From Tenrec ecaudatus (Eukaryota; Chordata; Mammalia; Afrosoricida; Tenrecidae), in contig NW_027459426.1 of assembly GCF_050624435.1 (NCBI RefSeq), positions 124,001-188,000 of the forward strand: a DNA stretch of 64,000 nucleotides, in the 5' to 3' direction. The notes beneath the pieces were generated by a model. The model was not told where the DNA came from. It saw only the letters and a list, made by a program, of their open reading frames with translations, and did not search any database. A program made the translations under genes and the position numbers. Every line of letters starts with the position of its first letter. The first letter of the stretch is position 1. This document shows positions 1 to 11,889 of the stretch, in pieces.

Positions 1-787
1 AGTGTCTCTGAGGAGAAAGGAACCATCTTCTCAGTTAGCTGCTAAACATTGTAACTCTTTGTGTTATTGGGGGTTCCAAGTTTAATTTCACATTTATTCA
101 AGAGGGAAATTGACACCTTGTGTTGTATTTATTTTGGAGGATTTAAAGAATTTTTAAAATTATGGTAAATTCTTCCTTTTAAGCTTCTTGGGTTTGCATT
201 TGTATTTGTTTTGTTTCACTTTCTAGTAAAATTCTCTGACATTTAAGGAAAAGGCATTTCTTTTAGAATGCTGTTGTTGGTGTTGCTGAGATGACTACAA
301 GGTGTGACATAAGTGGTTCAACTACAAGCCCAGGGAGATAACATAGAGCTAAACAAGAGACCGTCATAGTATTTTCACATTAGAATAGAGGCGTCTAACA
401 TACTAAGAATTGTGTAGGAAGATTTGCATTCTGGTGGTGAGAATAATTTTTTATATAATTCATGAATTCTATTTATGAATCATAAAATGTCTGTTATTGA
501 CAAGGTGTTTTAGGCTGTTCATGTTGTTAAGAGATATGGAATTGGTCCAGAATCCTACATACCCTCAGCACTGACTCATAGTTAGCCTATATGAAAATGG
601 AGGAAATACTGGAAAATCCGTGGACATCCTCAAAATTGTAATGTTGAAATGAAATGCTGCAGTTATCATGTCACTCTAGCTTAATGAATTGGTTATACTA
701 AGAAAGTGTTTATACTACACACTGCTATAAAGTCTTTGATGTAATCATTCAAATTGTTAATTTGGTCTTCAAATACCCAATTCTTTA
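1..787. other. Intergenic DNA, no gene seen
   Basis: AT-rich sequence without a convincing coding frame. Apart from the RTE fragment at about 560-710 I recognise nothing in it. The minisatellite begins directly afterwards. Confidence 0.6.
560..710 (-). mobile_element. RTE/BovB-type LINE 3' end fragment
   Basis: Read on the minus strand this resembles the conserved 3' end of the afrotherian RTE LINE: a stretch like CTGCAACA..TTGTGAGGATG followed by a block related to CTATGAGTCAGAA. It is old and strongly diverged. The same tail appears in clearer form at 38.93-39.33 and 51.29-51.69 kb. Confidence 0.5.
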
Positions 788-1904
788 TAGGCCATTGTCT
801 TCCTTGCAAAATGCTGACAGAGACCTGCTCTGATCTGCCTTGCAAGATGTTGATCTTAATTACAAGATGCAGGCAGGGGGGAAACCTGCCCAGATCTTCC
901 TTGAAAGATATCGATTATCTGACTTGTAAGATGGTGACAGAAGACCTGACAAAAGTATTTCTTGCAAGATGTTATTAAGTTTCCTTGCAAGATGGTGGGA
1001 AAACATTCTCTTATCTGTCTTACAATATGTCGCTGATACTCTTTTTAAAAGGTGCTGATAGAAGACCTGGTCTGAGCTTCACGGATCTTTTTTGGAAGAT
1101 GCTGATAGAGGACTGCTCTGATCTTCCTGGCAAGATGTTGCTGGTCTTCCTTGCAAATTGTGAGAGGAGACCTGTTCTGCTCTACCTTGCAAGATTTTGC
1201 TGAACTTCCTTGCAAGAAATTGATTGAGACCTGCAATGATCTTCCTTACAAGATATCGCTGGTCTTCCTTAAAGGGTGCTGATAGAAGACCTGCTCTGGT
1301 CTTCCTTGCCAAGATGTCGCTGATCTGCTTTGCAATATAGAAGACCTGCAATGATATTTCGTGCAAGATGCTGCTGATCTTCTTCAAAGAAGCTATTAGA
1401 AGACCTGCTCTGGTCATTCTTACAAAGATGTGGAAGATATTCCTTGGAAAATGCTGTGAGGAGACCCGCTTTGATCTTTGTTGAAAGATCATTAATTTTA
1501 AAATTATTTTTAAAATCAGATTTTTATTTTGAAGAATGTTATTTAAAAACACTGGCCAATTAACGTGTCGTGCAAGTCCAAATGTTGACCCGTGTGGGTG
1601 TGTGGGTGTGCGTGTATGTGTGTCTGGTCTAAACCTGAGTTAGACAGAGGAGTCATGGCCAGGCAGGGCATAACTGACAGGCAGACACACAAACTCAGAT
1701 GGTCCAAAGAAAAAACAGCATAATCCGGTGGTAGGCACAACATGCCAATAATATAGACCTAGAAGCAGCTGCTGCATGAGATGACCTGGAAAGCTTTTTC
1801 GCGCAGTACTCTTCCAGAAAATTGTTCCCAGCACGACTCCCAATGCACAGAGGGGAGGATCTATTTTGTGAGTGGGATCAATCTGATGTGCCCTTCCCTG
1901 AAAA

Positions 1905-3275
1905 CGCCACTGATTTCCCTGCAAAATTCTGATAGAAGACATGCTCTGATCTGCCTTGCAAAATTTTGCAGATCTATCTATCAAGATGGTGGGAGAAGAC
2001 CTGCCCAGATCTGGCTTGAAATACGTCATCAATCTGGCACTCAAGATGGTAAAAAAAGACCTACTATGGTGTTCCATAACAGGTCGCTAATCTTCTTTGC
2101 AAAATGCTGGAAGAACCTACTGTGATAACTTTTTCAAGATGTCGCTGATATCTCTTAATGATGATGAGAGAAGGCCCATTCTGATATTCCCTGATCTGCC
2201 TTGCAAGATGCTGATAGAAGATCTGCCATGATTTACCGTGCAAAATGTTGCAGCTGTTCCCTGCAAGTTGCCAGAACCAACCTGCTCTGTTCTGCCTTGC
2301 AAGTTTGTGCTGATCTTCCTTGGAAGATATCCCTGGTCTTCCTTAACAGGTGCTGAGAGAAGACCTGCTCTGATCTTCCTTTCAGGATGCTTCATATCTG
2401 CCTTGCTAGATGCTGATAGAAAACCTAGTAATATCTGCCATGCAACATTTTGCAGATTTCTTACCAAGATGCTGATGCAATACTTGCTTGGACCTTCCTT
2501 GCAAGATATGCCTGGGATTCTGATTTTTCATGCATCATTTTGCTGAACTTCCTTGCAAGATGTGCCTGGCCTTCTGATTTGCGATGCAAGATATTGCTGA
2601 TTTTCCTTGCAAGATGCTGATACAAGACCTGCTCTGATCTTCCTCGCAAGGAATCCATAATCTTGCTTTAGTTGTGCTGAGGAAAGACCCGCTCTGATCT
2701 TTCTGGCAAGATTTTGCTGATCTGCCTTGTAAGATGCTGACAGAAGACCTGCTCTGACTTGCCTTGCAAGATGTCGCCGATCTTCATTGGAAGATGCTGA
2801 GAGATAACCTGGTTTGATAGTCCATGCAAAATATCCCTCGTCTTCCTTAAATTGTGCTGAGATAAGACTTGTTCCAATCTTCTTGCAACACGCTTCTGAT
2901 CTGCCTTGCAAGAAGGTGATGGAAGACGTGCTCGGATCTTCCTTGCAGATGTGGATCATCATGTTTGCCATATAGAAGACCTGTGCTGGCCTTGCTTGCA
3001 AAATGCTGCTGATCTTCCTTGGAAAATGCTGATAGGAGAGCTTCCCTGGTCTTCCTGGCCAAATGTGACTGATATTCCTTGCAAGATGCTGGGAGGAGAC
3101 CTGGTCTAATCTACCTACCAAGATATTGCAGTTTCTCCATAGAAGATGCTGATAGAAGACCTGCACTAATCAACCTTGCAAGACATCAATGATATGCGTG
3201 GCAAGATAGCAGACCTGCTCTGATCTCCCTTGGATGTGGCTACTGATCATCCTTGTAAGATGCTGAGGGCAACCT
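1905..3275. repeat. 60-bp minisatellite array, block 2
   Basis: Dense repeats of CTTGCAAGATG and related words, usually followed by CTGATAGAAGACCTGCTCT. The step is near 60 bp with many small indels. CTTGCAAG is a perfect 8-bp palindrome, so the array carries dozens of identical small dyads. Confidence 0.8.
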
Positions 3276-3279
3276 GAGG

Positions 3280-4640
3280 GAGATGTTCCCAAGTGTGCAT
3301 GCATCTCCTTCTTCAACGTGTCTGAGCCCAGTTCAGGCTTCAGAGGGCCTACAGGTGGGTGAAAAATTATCGCTCCTACTCTCTGGAAAATTTTGGGTAT
3401 GTATGGATAGGGTTCACTTCTCCTTTTACTCTTTTAGGTTTGCTTCAAGTGGTTTGTGGGAAAAATAGGACTTTTATCAATATTTCAATATTGCACAACA
3501 AGACCCTGGCATAAGCAGAATGCTACGCCCTTAGAGAGACATGTGTGGGGGGGGCCCTTAATGTGTGTGTGTGCTTGCACATCATACAGGGTTGTTTGCG
3601 TAGCATGGGTTTTAGCAAACACCTCAAGAGTCTGTCAACCAGTGGTGTAGGTCATGCAACCAATGTGGTACATTCTCATGTGCTTATTTACATATGTTTG
3701 TCAAACTCACCCTGCTCATAAGGAGTTCTGCATGCTGTCGACCTGCTCTGGCTCCTCTCTGGTGAAAAAGTTCACCTCTTCTTACTGCGGAATATTATGG
3801 GTGCTCTTTCATTGTTCAAAAGTTTCATGATTTTTTAATTATTAATTTTAACATCGGGTTTATATGCAGAATAATGTTTTTTAAAGATCCTGCTGGATGT
3901 TCCTGTTGGATGTACACAATGTTGACTCCTGTGTGTGTGTATGTGTGTGTTTGTGTGAGTGTGTGCGTGGGATTGCACATCACAAAAGAGTCTTTGTGTA
4001 GCGTAGGATTTACCAAACACCTTGGAAGTCAGTCTAGGTCAGGCAAACACTGTGGTACCTTCTGATATGCCAATTTACATGTCTTTATCAAATTGGTGCT
4101 GCTCCTAGGAGCAGTGCAGGCTGTCAAACAACTCAGGCTACTCAATGGCTAACAAATTCACCTCCTCCTGCTGTGCAATAATTCTGGGTCGGTTTCATAT
4201 CTCACATGTCTCAGGATTTTCTTTAATTATTAATTATAAAATCAGATTTTTATGTTGAAGAATGTTATTTAAAGAAATTGGCCGATTATCTTGCCGTGAA
4301 ATTCCAAATGTTAACTGGTGTGTGTGTGTGTGTGTGTGTGTGTGTGATTGTATGCTGTAATCCTGAGTGAGACAGATGACTGACGACCAGGCAGGGCCGT
4401 ACCGACAGGCAGACATAGAAATACAGGTGGTAAAAAAAAACACAACAAAAAACAAAGCCAAATCTGATGGTAGGCACAACGTGCTGATAATACAGTCCTA
4501 GAACCAGCTGCTGCATGAGATGACCTGCAAAGCTACTTCACACAGTACCCTTTCTGGAAAATGTTTGCAGCACCACTCCCTAACCCACAGATGATAGGAT
4601 CTTCCTTGTGAGATGGGATCAATCTGATGTGCCCTTCCTT
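3280..4640. repeat. Three ~385-bp (GT)n-bearing monomers
   Basis: Three diverged tandem monomers, each with a (GT)n tract (near 3561, 3933 and 4319) and shared flanks such as a GGTTTATATGCAGAATAATG-like block before the tract and ACCAAACACCT after it. The matching set in the next unit is at about 6240-7594. Confidence 0.7.
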
Positions 4641-4644
4641 GAAA

Positions 4645-6235
4645 ACGCCACTGATCTTCCCTGCAAAATGCTGATAGAAGACCTGCTCTGATCTGCCTTG
4701 CAAAACTGCTGATCTATCTAACAAGATGCTGGGAGAAGACCTGCCCAGATCTTCCTTGAAAGATGCCGTCGATCTGCCATGCAGGATAGTGACAAAAGAC
4801 CTAATATGGTGTTCCTAGTAAGAGGTCGCTAATCTTCCTTGCAAGATGCTGGGAGAACTTCCTCTGAACTCTCTTTCGAGATGTCTTTCATATTTCTTAA
4901 TGGTGCTGAAAGAAGTCCTACTCTGATCTTCCCTGATCTGCCTTGCAAGATACTGATAGAAGACTTGCCATGATCTCCCTTGCAAGATGCCGGAAGAAGC
5001 TGCTCTGAATTGTCTTTCAAGATGACCTTCATATTTCTTAAGGGTGCTTGTAGAAGGCCTACTCTGATCTTCCCTGATCTGCCCTGCAAGATGCTGATAG
5101 AAGACCAGACATGACATTCCTCCCAAGTTGCTGCAGCTCTTCCCTGCAGGTTGCCCATGAAAAACTGCTGTGAACTGCCTGGCAAGATATCTCTGGCCGC
5201 CCTTAACAGGTGCTGAGACAAGACCTGCTCTGATCTTCCATGCAAGTTATCCCTGGACTTCCTTTAGAGATGCTGAGGGAAAACCCGCTCTGATCTTTCT
5301 GGCAAGATTTTGTTGACCTGTCTTGCAAGATGCTGACAGAAGACCTGCTCTGATCTGCCACGCCAGATTTTACCAATCTTCTTACCAAGAGGCGGATACA
5401 ACACTTGCTCTGATCTTCCTTGCAAGATATGCCTGGGCTTCTGATCTGTCATGCAACATCTTTCTGATCTTCCTTGCAAGATGTGCCTGGCCTTCTGATC
5501 TGCCATGCAAGATATTGCTGATCTTCCTTGCAAGATGCTGATACAAGAACTGCTCTGATCTTCCTTGCAAGTAACCCCTGGCCTTCCTTTCGAGGTGCTG
5601 AGGGAAGACCTGCTCTGATCTTTCTGGCAAGATTTTTTTTGATCTGCCTTGCAAGACGCTGACAGAAGACCTGTTCTGACCTGCCCTGCAAGATGTCGCC
5701 GATCTTCCTTGGAACACGCTGATAGATGACGTGGTGTGATATTCCACGCAAAATATCCCCCGTCTTCCTTAAATCGTGCCGAGATAGGACCTGTTGCGAT
5801 CTTCTTGCAACAGGTCTGCCTTGCAAGATGGTGATGGACGACGTGATCTGCCTTGCAAGATGGTGATGGAAGACGTGCTCGGATCTTCCTTGCACATGTG
5901 GATCATCATGTTTGCCATATAGAAGACCTGCTCTGGTCTTCCTTGCAAAATGCTGCTGATCTTCCTTGGAAGATGCTGATAGGAGAGCTTCTCTCTTCTT
6001 TCTTGCCAAGACGTGCCAGATATTCCTTGCAAGATGCTGGGAGGAGACCTGGTCTAATCTACCTACCAAGATATTGCAGAGTCTCCATAGAAGATGCTGA
6101 TAGAAGACCTGTGCCAATCAACCTTGCAAGACATCACTGATCTGCTTGGCAAGATAGCAGATCTGGTCTGATCTCCCTTGGATGTGACTACTGATCATCC
6201 TTGTAAGATGCTGAGGGAAACCTGACGGAGACGTC
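4645..6235. repeat. 60-bp minisatellite array, block 3
   Basis: Same minisatellite as block 2. Long stretches align between the two blocks, for example the segment with ATGTGGATCATCATGTTTGC at about 2948 and 5896. This shows that the whole block was duplicated as part of the larger unit. Confidence 0.8.
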
Positions 6236-6508
6236 CATATATGCACATCCCTCTCTGCCTTCAAAAGGTCTGAACACAGTTCAGCCATCAGGAGTCGCAT
6301 ATGTGGGTGAAATAATTCTTCCTCCTCCTCTCTGGAAAAATTTGGATAGGTAGGCATAGGGTTCACAACACTTTTTTCTCATCTTGTGTTTGCTTCAAAA
6401 GATTTGTAGGAAAAATGGGACTTTTATCTATATTTGATAATTGTACATCAAGACCCTGGCATACGCAGAATGCTACACCCTTAGAGAGACATGTTTGGGT
6501 GGCCCTGA

Positions 6509-6541
<33 letters not shown>

Positions 6542-8395
6542 TGCACATCATATACGGCTGCTTGCGTAGCATGGGTTTTACCAAACACCCCGACAGTCTG
6601 TCACCAGTGGTCTAGGCCAGGCAAACACTGGGGTGACTTCTCATGTGCTTATATACGCATGTTTGTCAAACTCACCCTGCTCATAAGGAGGTCGGCATGC
6701 GGTCGACCAGACTTGGCTCCTCTCTGGTTAAAAACTTCAACTCATCTTATTGCGGGATAGTATGAGTCCATCTTTCATTGCTGAAATCCGTTATCTGATT
6801 TTTGTAACTGTTAAATTTTAACATTGGGTTTATATACAGAATAATGTATTTTAAAGATACTGACAGATGTTCTTGTTGGGTGTGCGCAAATGATGACTGC
6901 TGTGAGTCTGTGTGTGTGTGAGTGTGTGCGTGTGCTAGCACATCATACAAGAGTCTCTGTGTAGCGTAGGATTTACCAAACACCTTGGAAGTGAGTCAAC
7001 CAGTGGCCTAGGTCAGGCAAACACTGTGGAACCTTCTGATGTGCCAATTTACAAATGTTTCTCAAATTGGAGCTGCTCATAAGAGCTGCACTGGCTGTCA
7101 ACCACCTCAGGCTACTCAATGGCTAACAAATTCACCTCCTCCTAGGCTGTAATAATTCTGGGCCTTGTTTCATTTCTCACGTTTCAGGATTTTCTTTCAT
7201 TATTAATTTTATAATCAGATTTTTACATTGAAGAATGTTATTTAAAGACACTTGTGATTTTCTTGCTGTGCAAGTCTAAATGTTAACTCCTGTGTGAGTG
7301 TGTGTGTGTTGTGTAAACCTGAGTAAGACAGATGACTGATGACCATGCAGGGCCCTAACCGGCAGGCATACACAGAAACTCAGGTGGTGCAAAAGACAGA
7401 GCATAATCCGGTGGTAGGCACAACATGCCAATAATATAGACCTAGAAGCAGCTGCTGCATGAGATGACCTGCAAAGCTATTACGCACAGTACCCTCTCTG
7501 AAAATTATTCCCCGTACCACTCCCTAACTCAGAGATGATAGGATCTTACTTGTGAGATGGGATCACTGTGATGTACCCTTCCTTGAAAACGCCACTGATC
7601 TTCCCTGCAAAATGCTGATAGAAGACCTGCTCTGATCTGCCTTGCAAAATTGCTGATCTATCTATCAAGATGATGGAGGAAAACCTGCCCAGATCTTCCT
7701 TGAAAAATCCAGTCGATCTGCCATGCAAGATGGTGACAGAAGATCTAATATGGTGCTCCTAATAAGACGTCGCTAATCTTCCTTGCAAGATGCTCGGGGA
7801 ACTTCCTGTGAACTCTCTTTCGAGATGCTGGGAGAAGACCTGGCCACATCTTCCTTGAATGATGCTTTCACTCCGCCATACATGATGGTGAGAGAAGACC
7901 TACTATGGTGATCCTAGTAACAGGCCGCTAATCTTCCTTGCAAGATGCCGGGAGAACCTGCTCTAAGCTGTCTTTCAAGATGTCTTTCATATATCTTAAC
8001 GGTGCTCAAAGAAGGCCTACTATGATCTTCCCTGATCTGCCTTGCAAGATACCAATAGATGACCAGTCATGATATTGCTCGCAAGTTGCTCCGGCTCTTC
8101 CCTGCAAGTTACCAGAGAAGAACTGCTCTTGTGTGCCTTGCAAGATATCCCTTGTTGCCATTAACAGGTGCAGCGAGAAGACCTGCCCTGATCTTCCTTT
8201 CAAGATGCTTCCATCAGCCTTGCACGATGCTGACAGAAGACCTGCTCTGATCTGCCTTGCTAGATGCCGATAGACGACCAGCCATGATCTTCCTCACATG
8301 TTGCTTCCAACTCTTCCCTGCAAGGTGCCAGAGAAGAACTGCAAGATATCGCTGGTTGCCCTTAATGGGTGCTGAGAGAAGACCTGCTCTGATGA

Positions 8396-9240
8396 AGAGA
8401 GTACAGTTCCTCAACTGCAGCACAAAGAATTGATGTGTGCAAACCACCATCCCTGCCCAGGTCCCAGAGTGAAACCGCTGGTTGTGGGGATGGTGCCCAC
8501 TCCTGATGATGAGCCGGCTCTGTTCTTCCTTGTGTGAGCAAACTGCTGCTGCATCCAATGTCTGTGTGTAAGCTTTGCTTTTGCTGGTGATCTCAGACAT
8601 TGGTTTAACAGAAATTTGCTGTTGGGACGACCTTACACTACAAAAGAAGGGAAAATACAACTGGAAGGAATAATAAGTTTATTCTTATAAATCTACCTTT
8701 TAAATTGAAACACAAACCATAAAATACATATATGAACTGAACTGAAATGAAAACCCTTAATAAGTTAATAAAGATATTATAAATAATATAATAAATGATG
8801 TCACAGAAAAATATAACATAATTAAAATAAAAACAAATCGGAAATTCGATGGCTGCCAGGATAATGGCAAAATATAGCAGTTCCTGATAAGGTTATTAAA
8901 AATGATCAAACAAAACACAGATTACATAGAAAACAAACTAATGGAGATAACTACCAAAAATAGGTTACAAATTAAGAAATTCGATATTCATAACCAACAA
9001 AAACCAAATGAATTCTTAGCCATAGTAACCCTCTAGGACATAGTATAACTGCTCCTAAGAGATTAAGACCCTGTAAATCTTTTTTCAATTGAAAATTTTA
9101 TTATGAAATATGTAATATAATATATCAATGTTAGATTTCTTTTTTCATGTACAACATAATGTTATAAAAATTATTTTAAAGTATTGGAATAAAAATATTT
9201 TAAAACATTTATTCAAGAATTAAGATCTCTTAACATTTTT
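8396..9240. other. Intergenic DNA, no gene seen
   Basis: Abrupt exit from the satellite into single-copy-looking DNA and then AT-rich sequence. No coding frame, splice pattern or repeat that I recognise. Confidence 0.5.
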
Positions 9241-9244
9241 AAAA

Positions 9245-9860
9245 GATTTTATTAGGACCTAATCCATTCATCATACCACTCTATAGTTCAATCATATCAA
9301 GCAGTGTTGAACAATCACTATCACAATCAATTTCAAAGTATTTCCTGCCTTCCTGAACTCCTTTATATCAATTCCCCTTTATTCCCCACCTACCATGCCA
9401 TAGACCCAGTTATTGGCTCTGTAGTTTCACCCATTATGCTTTCATAAATTGAAAAACATAGAGACATAACAAGGAGTCAAAAAGGCTACCAACAATGACA
9501 AAATAAAACAATAACTTCTATATGGAAAAAACACAGAGAAATATTAAAAACCAGACAAGCACAGATTATATCAAAAAACGATATCAAATGATACGTTTTT
9601 AACCATTCAAGTCAGATTTATCATTTTAATCTTCTATAGACAATACTCTGATCACCAGGTTATTCCCATTTTTCAAGTATGATTAGAGGGAAATCACAAG
9701 AAGCTTATTCCCTGTGTAGCTCCTGTAAGTGGATTTTGAGCTTCCACTGTCGCCACAGTCTTCTGCACACCAGAATGTCACAATTCAAGCTCTCATACTT
9801 TCCCCTCCATGGATTTGGATTGTATGATTTCCAGTACTTGTAAATTGTTTTAGAGTCTCA
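9245..9860 (-). mobile_element. Older L1-like 3'UTR copy
   Basis: Begins with TTTTATTAGGACCTAATCCA, which suggests a minus-strand poly(A)-type end. It aligns with 48725-49270 along its length (shared ATCACAATCA, ACCCAGTTAT/TAGTTATAG and CAGGTTATTCC blocks). Two diverged copies in the same orientation suggest an older LINE 3'UTR family than the abundant L1 in this window. The L1 assignment is inference. Confidence 0.45.
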
Positions 9861-9864
9861 ACTT

Positions 9865-9955
9865 TCTCCTTTGGGCTGGCTAGTGGTTTTCAACTGCCAA
9901 CCTAGCCATTAGCATACCAAATGTAAAATCCACTACACTACCTGGGAAAGTGGAT
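9865..9955 (-). mobile_element. AfroSINE-type tRNA SINE fragment
   Basis: Minus-strand remnant of the tRNA-derived head: GTGGTTTTCAACTGCCAACC, then a degenerate 'tagc..accactac' segment, ending CTACCTGGG. This matches my memory of the afrotherian SINE head read backwards. Confidence 0.5.
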
Positions 9956-10159
9956 ATTTACATGATCTTTATTTGTATATATCATTTATTATTTATTTAT
10001 TACTCTTTCCCTGGATTGTTTAATAGCCATGTAATTGTAAATTAATTAGGAATGATATATTTATTTAATTTTAAATGTTATAATTTTAACAGTTTCTGAA
10101 TTTTTAAAACTAGAATAATATATATCTTTTTGGTAATTACAACTGGCTGACCAAAATTA

Positions 10160-10600
10160 AACTCAAATTTTCTGCACCTCACTTCATCAGACAAGTTGTT
10201 AAGTGCTTTTGAGTCAGTTTTGCGGATAATGGCTGTGTATACTATAGAACAAATACATAAACTTGTAAGTTTGAACCATCCCCTCTTGATCCTAACTTTG
10301 AGACCCTTTTTGCAGCCACTCTGGGTGCGCATCTAATTCAGGGTATTTCTCCATCTTGCTGACACTCTACACAGAGTGGTCCTCCTGAACACATGTGCAA
10401 AATGTGTGTGAAATCTTCCCTGTTCTCAATTCTAAAGAGCATTCTGAGCTATTAGTCTGTGATTTCATCCACTTGGGACACAATTGCTGTTTTTTGGAAT
10501 CAAAGCTGTCCTTCCACTGTGAGTTCCCTTCATCGTGACTCCGGTGAATGACCTGACGAATGACTCCACCGACCAGGCAGGTCATTCAATTCACCTGTTC
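10160..10600 (-). mobile_element. RTE/BovB-type LINE 3' fragment
   Basis: Minus-strand remnant. TTGCAGCCACT, a GAGGGT-like segment and TGCTGACACTCTAC occur in the order expected for the reversed RTE 3' end, followed by a TTCTAAAGAGCATTCTG block typical of the reversed ORF end. Confidence 0.5.
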
Positions 10601-11050
10601 CCAGTGTCAGGGACCCTTCTGTGCCTAGAACCCTTGTTTCTGCATCAAGGGAGCCAATGGTGATGCTTGCTGCATCACTAAGGAAATATCACAAGTTTAG
10701 GCCCCAGAGTCACCGAAATTATTTTCTCAGAGAAGAATAGTCAATCACGACCCACAGTGCAGAGGGAGCGATGCAGAGAGACACCTTGTGAGACACCTGA
10801 CCCTGGGCTGCAGTAGAGCAATGAGCTCAGGACTGTTAAAACCATGCATTACACGCACGAATCTGTACCTGCCTGTATTTCATTGTCATCAGATTTTGAG
10901 TAACAGGATGAAAATGCTGTGATACTCTGTTTCTCAAGAAGGAAACAGGTCAGATAGGATGATCATGAAGGCTCAGAATCAAATTAATTTGTTTTGCAAG
11001 CAGAGAATGTTAGTCCCTCCTTCAAAGTCTGCAGCGAGGAGAAAATTTAG

Positions 11051-11128
11051 AGGAGGAGAAGGAGGAGAAGGAGGAGGAGGAGGAGGAGGAAGAGGAAGAA
11101 GAAGAAGAAGATTATTATTATTATTATT
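11051..11128. repeat. (GAG)n / (GAA)n / (ATT)n simple repeats
   Basis: Three trinucleotide tracts in direct succession: purine-only GAG and GAA units followed by ATT units. Confidence 0.95.
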
Positions 11129-11281
11129 ATAACCTGTCCTTGGGGCGTCAGAGACACATGAAAGGAAGCCTTAGTTCCAACAGGAAATCCCTGTCATCCG
11201 TCTGTGCCTGTCTAGGGCTGTGTGTCTGTGCTCAGTGGGTCCTGCGCGCCCCCTGCTGCTCAATGTCTTCCCTGCAGGGGA

Positions 11282-11321
11282 GGTTTGTGTTTGGGGCTCA
11301 TACTGGCTTCACCTCACTGTG
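11282..11321 (-). promoter_or_regulatory. V recombination signal sequence (IGHV4-like gene)
   Basis: On the minus strand the V exon ends in TGTGCAAGGGG and is followed at once by a perfect heptamer CACAGTG (11315-11321). A nonamer ACACAAACC lies at 11282-11290, leaving a 24-bp spacer. A 23-bp spacer would instead give AACACAAAC. The RAG target therefore looks intact, with the spacer perhaps one base long. Confidence 0.85.
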
Positions 11322-11763
11322 CCCCTTGCACAGTAATACAAGGCCATGTCCTCAGTAGTCAGGGAGCTCAGCTGCAGGGAGAACTGGTTCTTCGATGTGT
11401 CTCTGGTGATGGAGAGTCGGCTTGGGAAGGACGGGTTATAATATGTACCACCATTGTAATATATCTCTTCCATCCACTGCAGCCCTTCCCCAAGGTTCTG
11501 GCGGATCGAGTTCCAGCTGTAATCACTGCTTGTGATGGAGAAACCAGAGACAGTACACGTGGGGGACAGCTTCTGGGAGGGTTTCACCAGTCCTTGGCCT
11601 GAGTCCTGAAGCTGCACTTGGGAGAGGAGGCCTGTAAATGAAGATAATTGTTCTCTTTCAGTCACTCGCAGTCACAATCATCCCTATAGATTCCCCATTG
11701 ATGTCTCAGACCCTCGCCTTGGGGAACTGTCACCAGGCACAGGAGAACCCATAGCAATGGCAT
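11322..11763 (-). CDS. Immunoglobulin heavy V gene, IGHV4-like (clan II), doubtful function
   Basis: Two exons. Exon 1 (11718-11763, 46 nt) encodes a leader beginning [14 protein letters not shown]; exon 2 (11322-11631) has 11 nt of leader and then V starting QVQLQDSG. The acceptor is TTTACAG. The junction is in frame ([11 protein letters not shown]). FR1 Cys ([10 protein letters not shown]) and FR3 Cys (ALYYCAR) are present, and the pattern of [20 protein letters not shown] is diagnostic of the IGHV4 / mouse Ighv3 group. Two defects stand out. The invariant FR2 Trp is Ser (WNSIRQ where relatives have WNWIRQ or WSWIRQ). The exon 1 donor is GC (AAG then GCGAGG) instead of GT. The octamer and RSS are intact. 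In IMGT terms I would class it as ORF or pseudogene. The nearest neighbour is another minus-strand V pseudogene at 14.7 kb. Confidence 0.88.
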
Positions 11764-11870
11764 CTTTAGACTGCAGCGGTGCTTTCCCAAGAGACCCACA
11801 GTCCTGTCAGAAGAGAACGGATAGTCTTCAGTGCTCAAGGGTGGAATTTTAACCTAATGCTTAGTGAACG

Positions 11871-11878
11871 ATTTGCAT
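11871..11878 (-). promoter_or_regulatory. IGHV promoter octamer ATGCAAAT
   Basis: A perfect Oct-factor octamer reads on the minus strand about 108 bp upstream of the leader ATG. This is the expected position and orientation for a heavy-chain V promoter. Confidence 0.85.
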
Positions 11879-11889
11879 GTCAGGGAGCC

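Larger units (their letters stand above)
788..8395. repeat. Composite satellite (higher-order repeat, 2.7-3.0 kb)
   Basis: Two kinds of tandem repeat alternate. Arrays of a ~60-bp minisatellite (core CTTGCAAGATG, then GAAGACCTGCTCTGATCT) occupy about 788-1489, 1905-3275, 4645-6235 and 7595-8395. Between them lie ~370-400 bp monomers, each with a (GT)n tract; the tracts sit near 1583, 3561, 3933, 4319, 6510, 6909 and 7291. Equivalent points at about 1490, 4215 and 7200 give a higher-order period of roughly 2.7-3.0 kb, so about two full units plus partial units are present. Frames on the minus strand stay open for up to ~220 codons because the 60-bp unit is a multiple of three with few antisense stops. 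I do not regard them as genes. The family is unknown to me. Confidence 0.85.

Noticed and set aside
3820..7320. (GT)n tracts as promoters or separate microsatellite loci
   Set aside because: They recur once per ~385-bp satellite monomer and are better explained as part of that repeat.
788..8395. Minus-strand frames of 100-222 codons across the satellite as a repetitive-protein gene
   Set aside because: Several overlapping frames are open on the same strand and follow the 60-bp repeat. There is no conserved start, promoter or splice signal. The frames are a by-product of composition.
788..8395. Immunoglobulin switch region
   Set aside because: Switch repeats are G-rich with GAGCT/GGGCT-type pentamers. 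This array is built on CTTGCAAGATG and is not G-rich, and no constant-region exon lies nearby.
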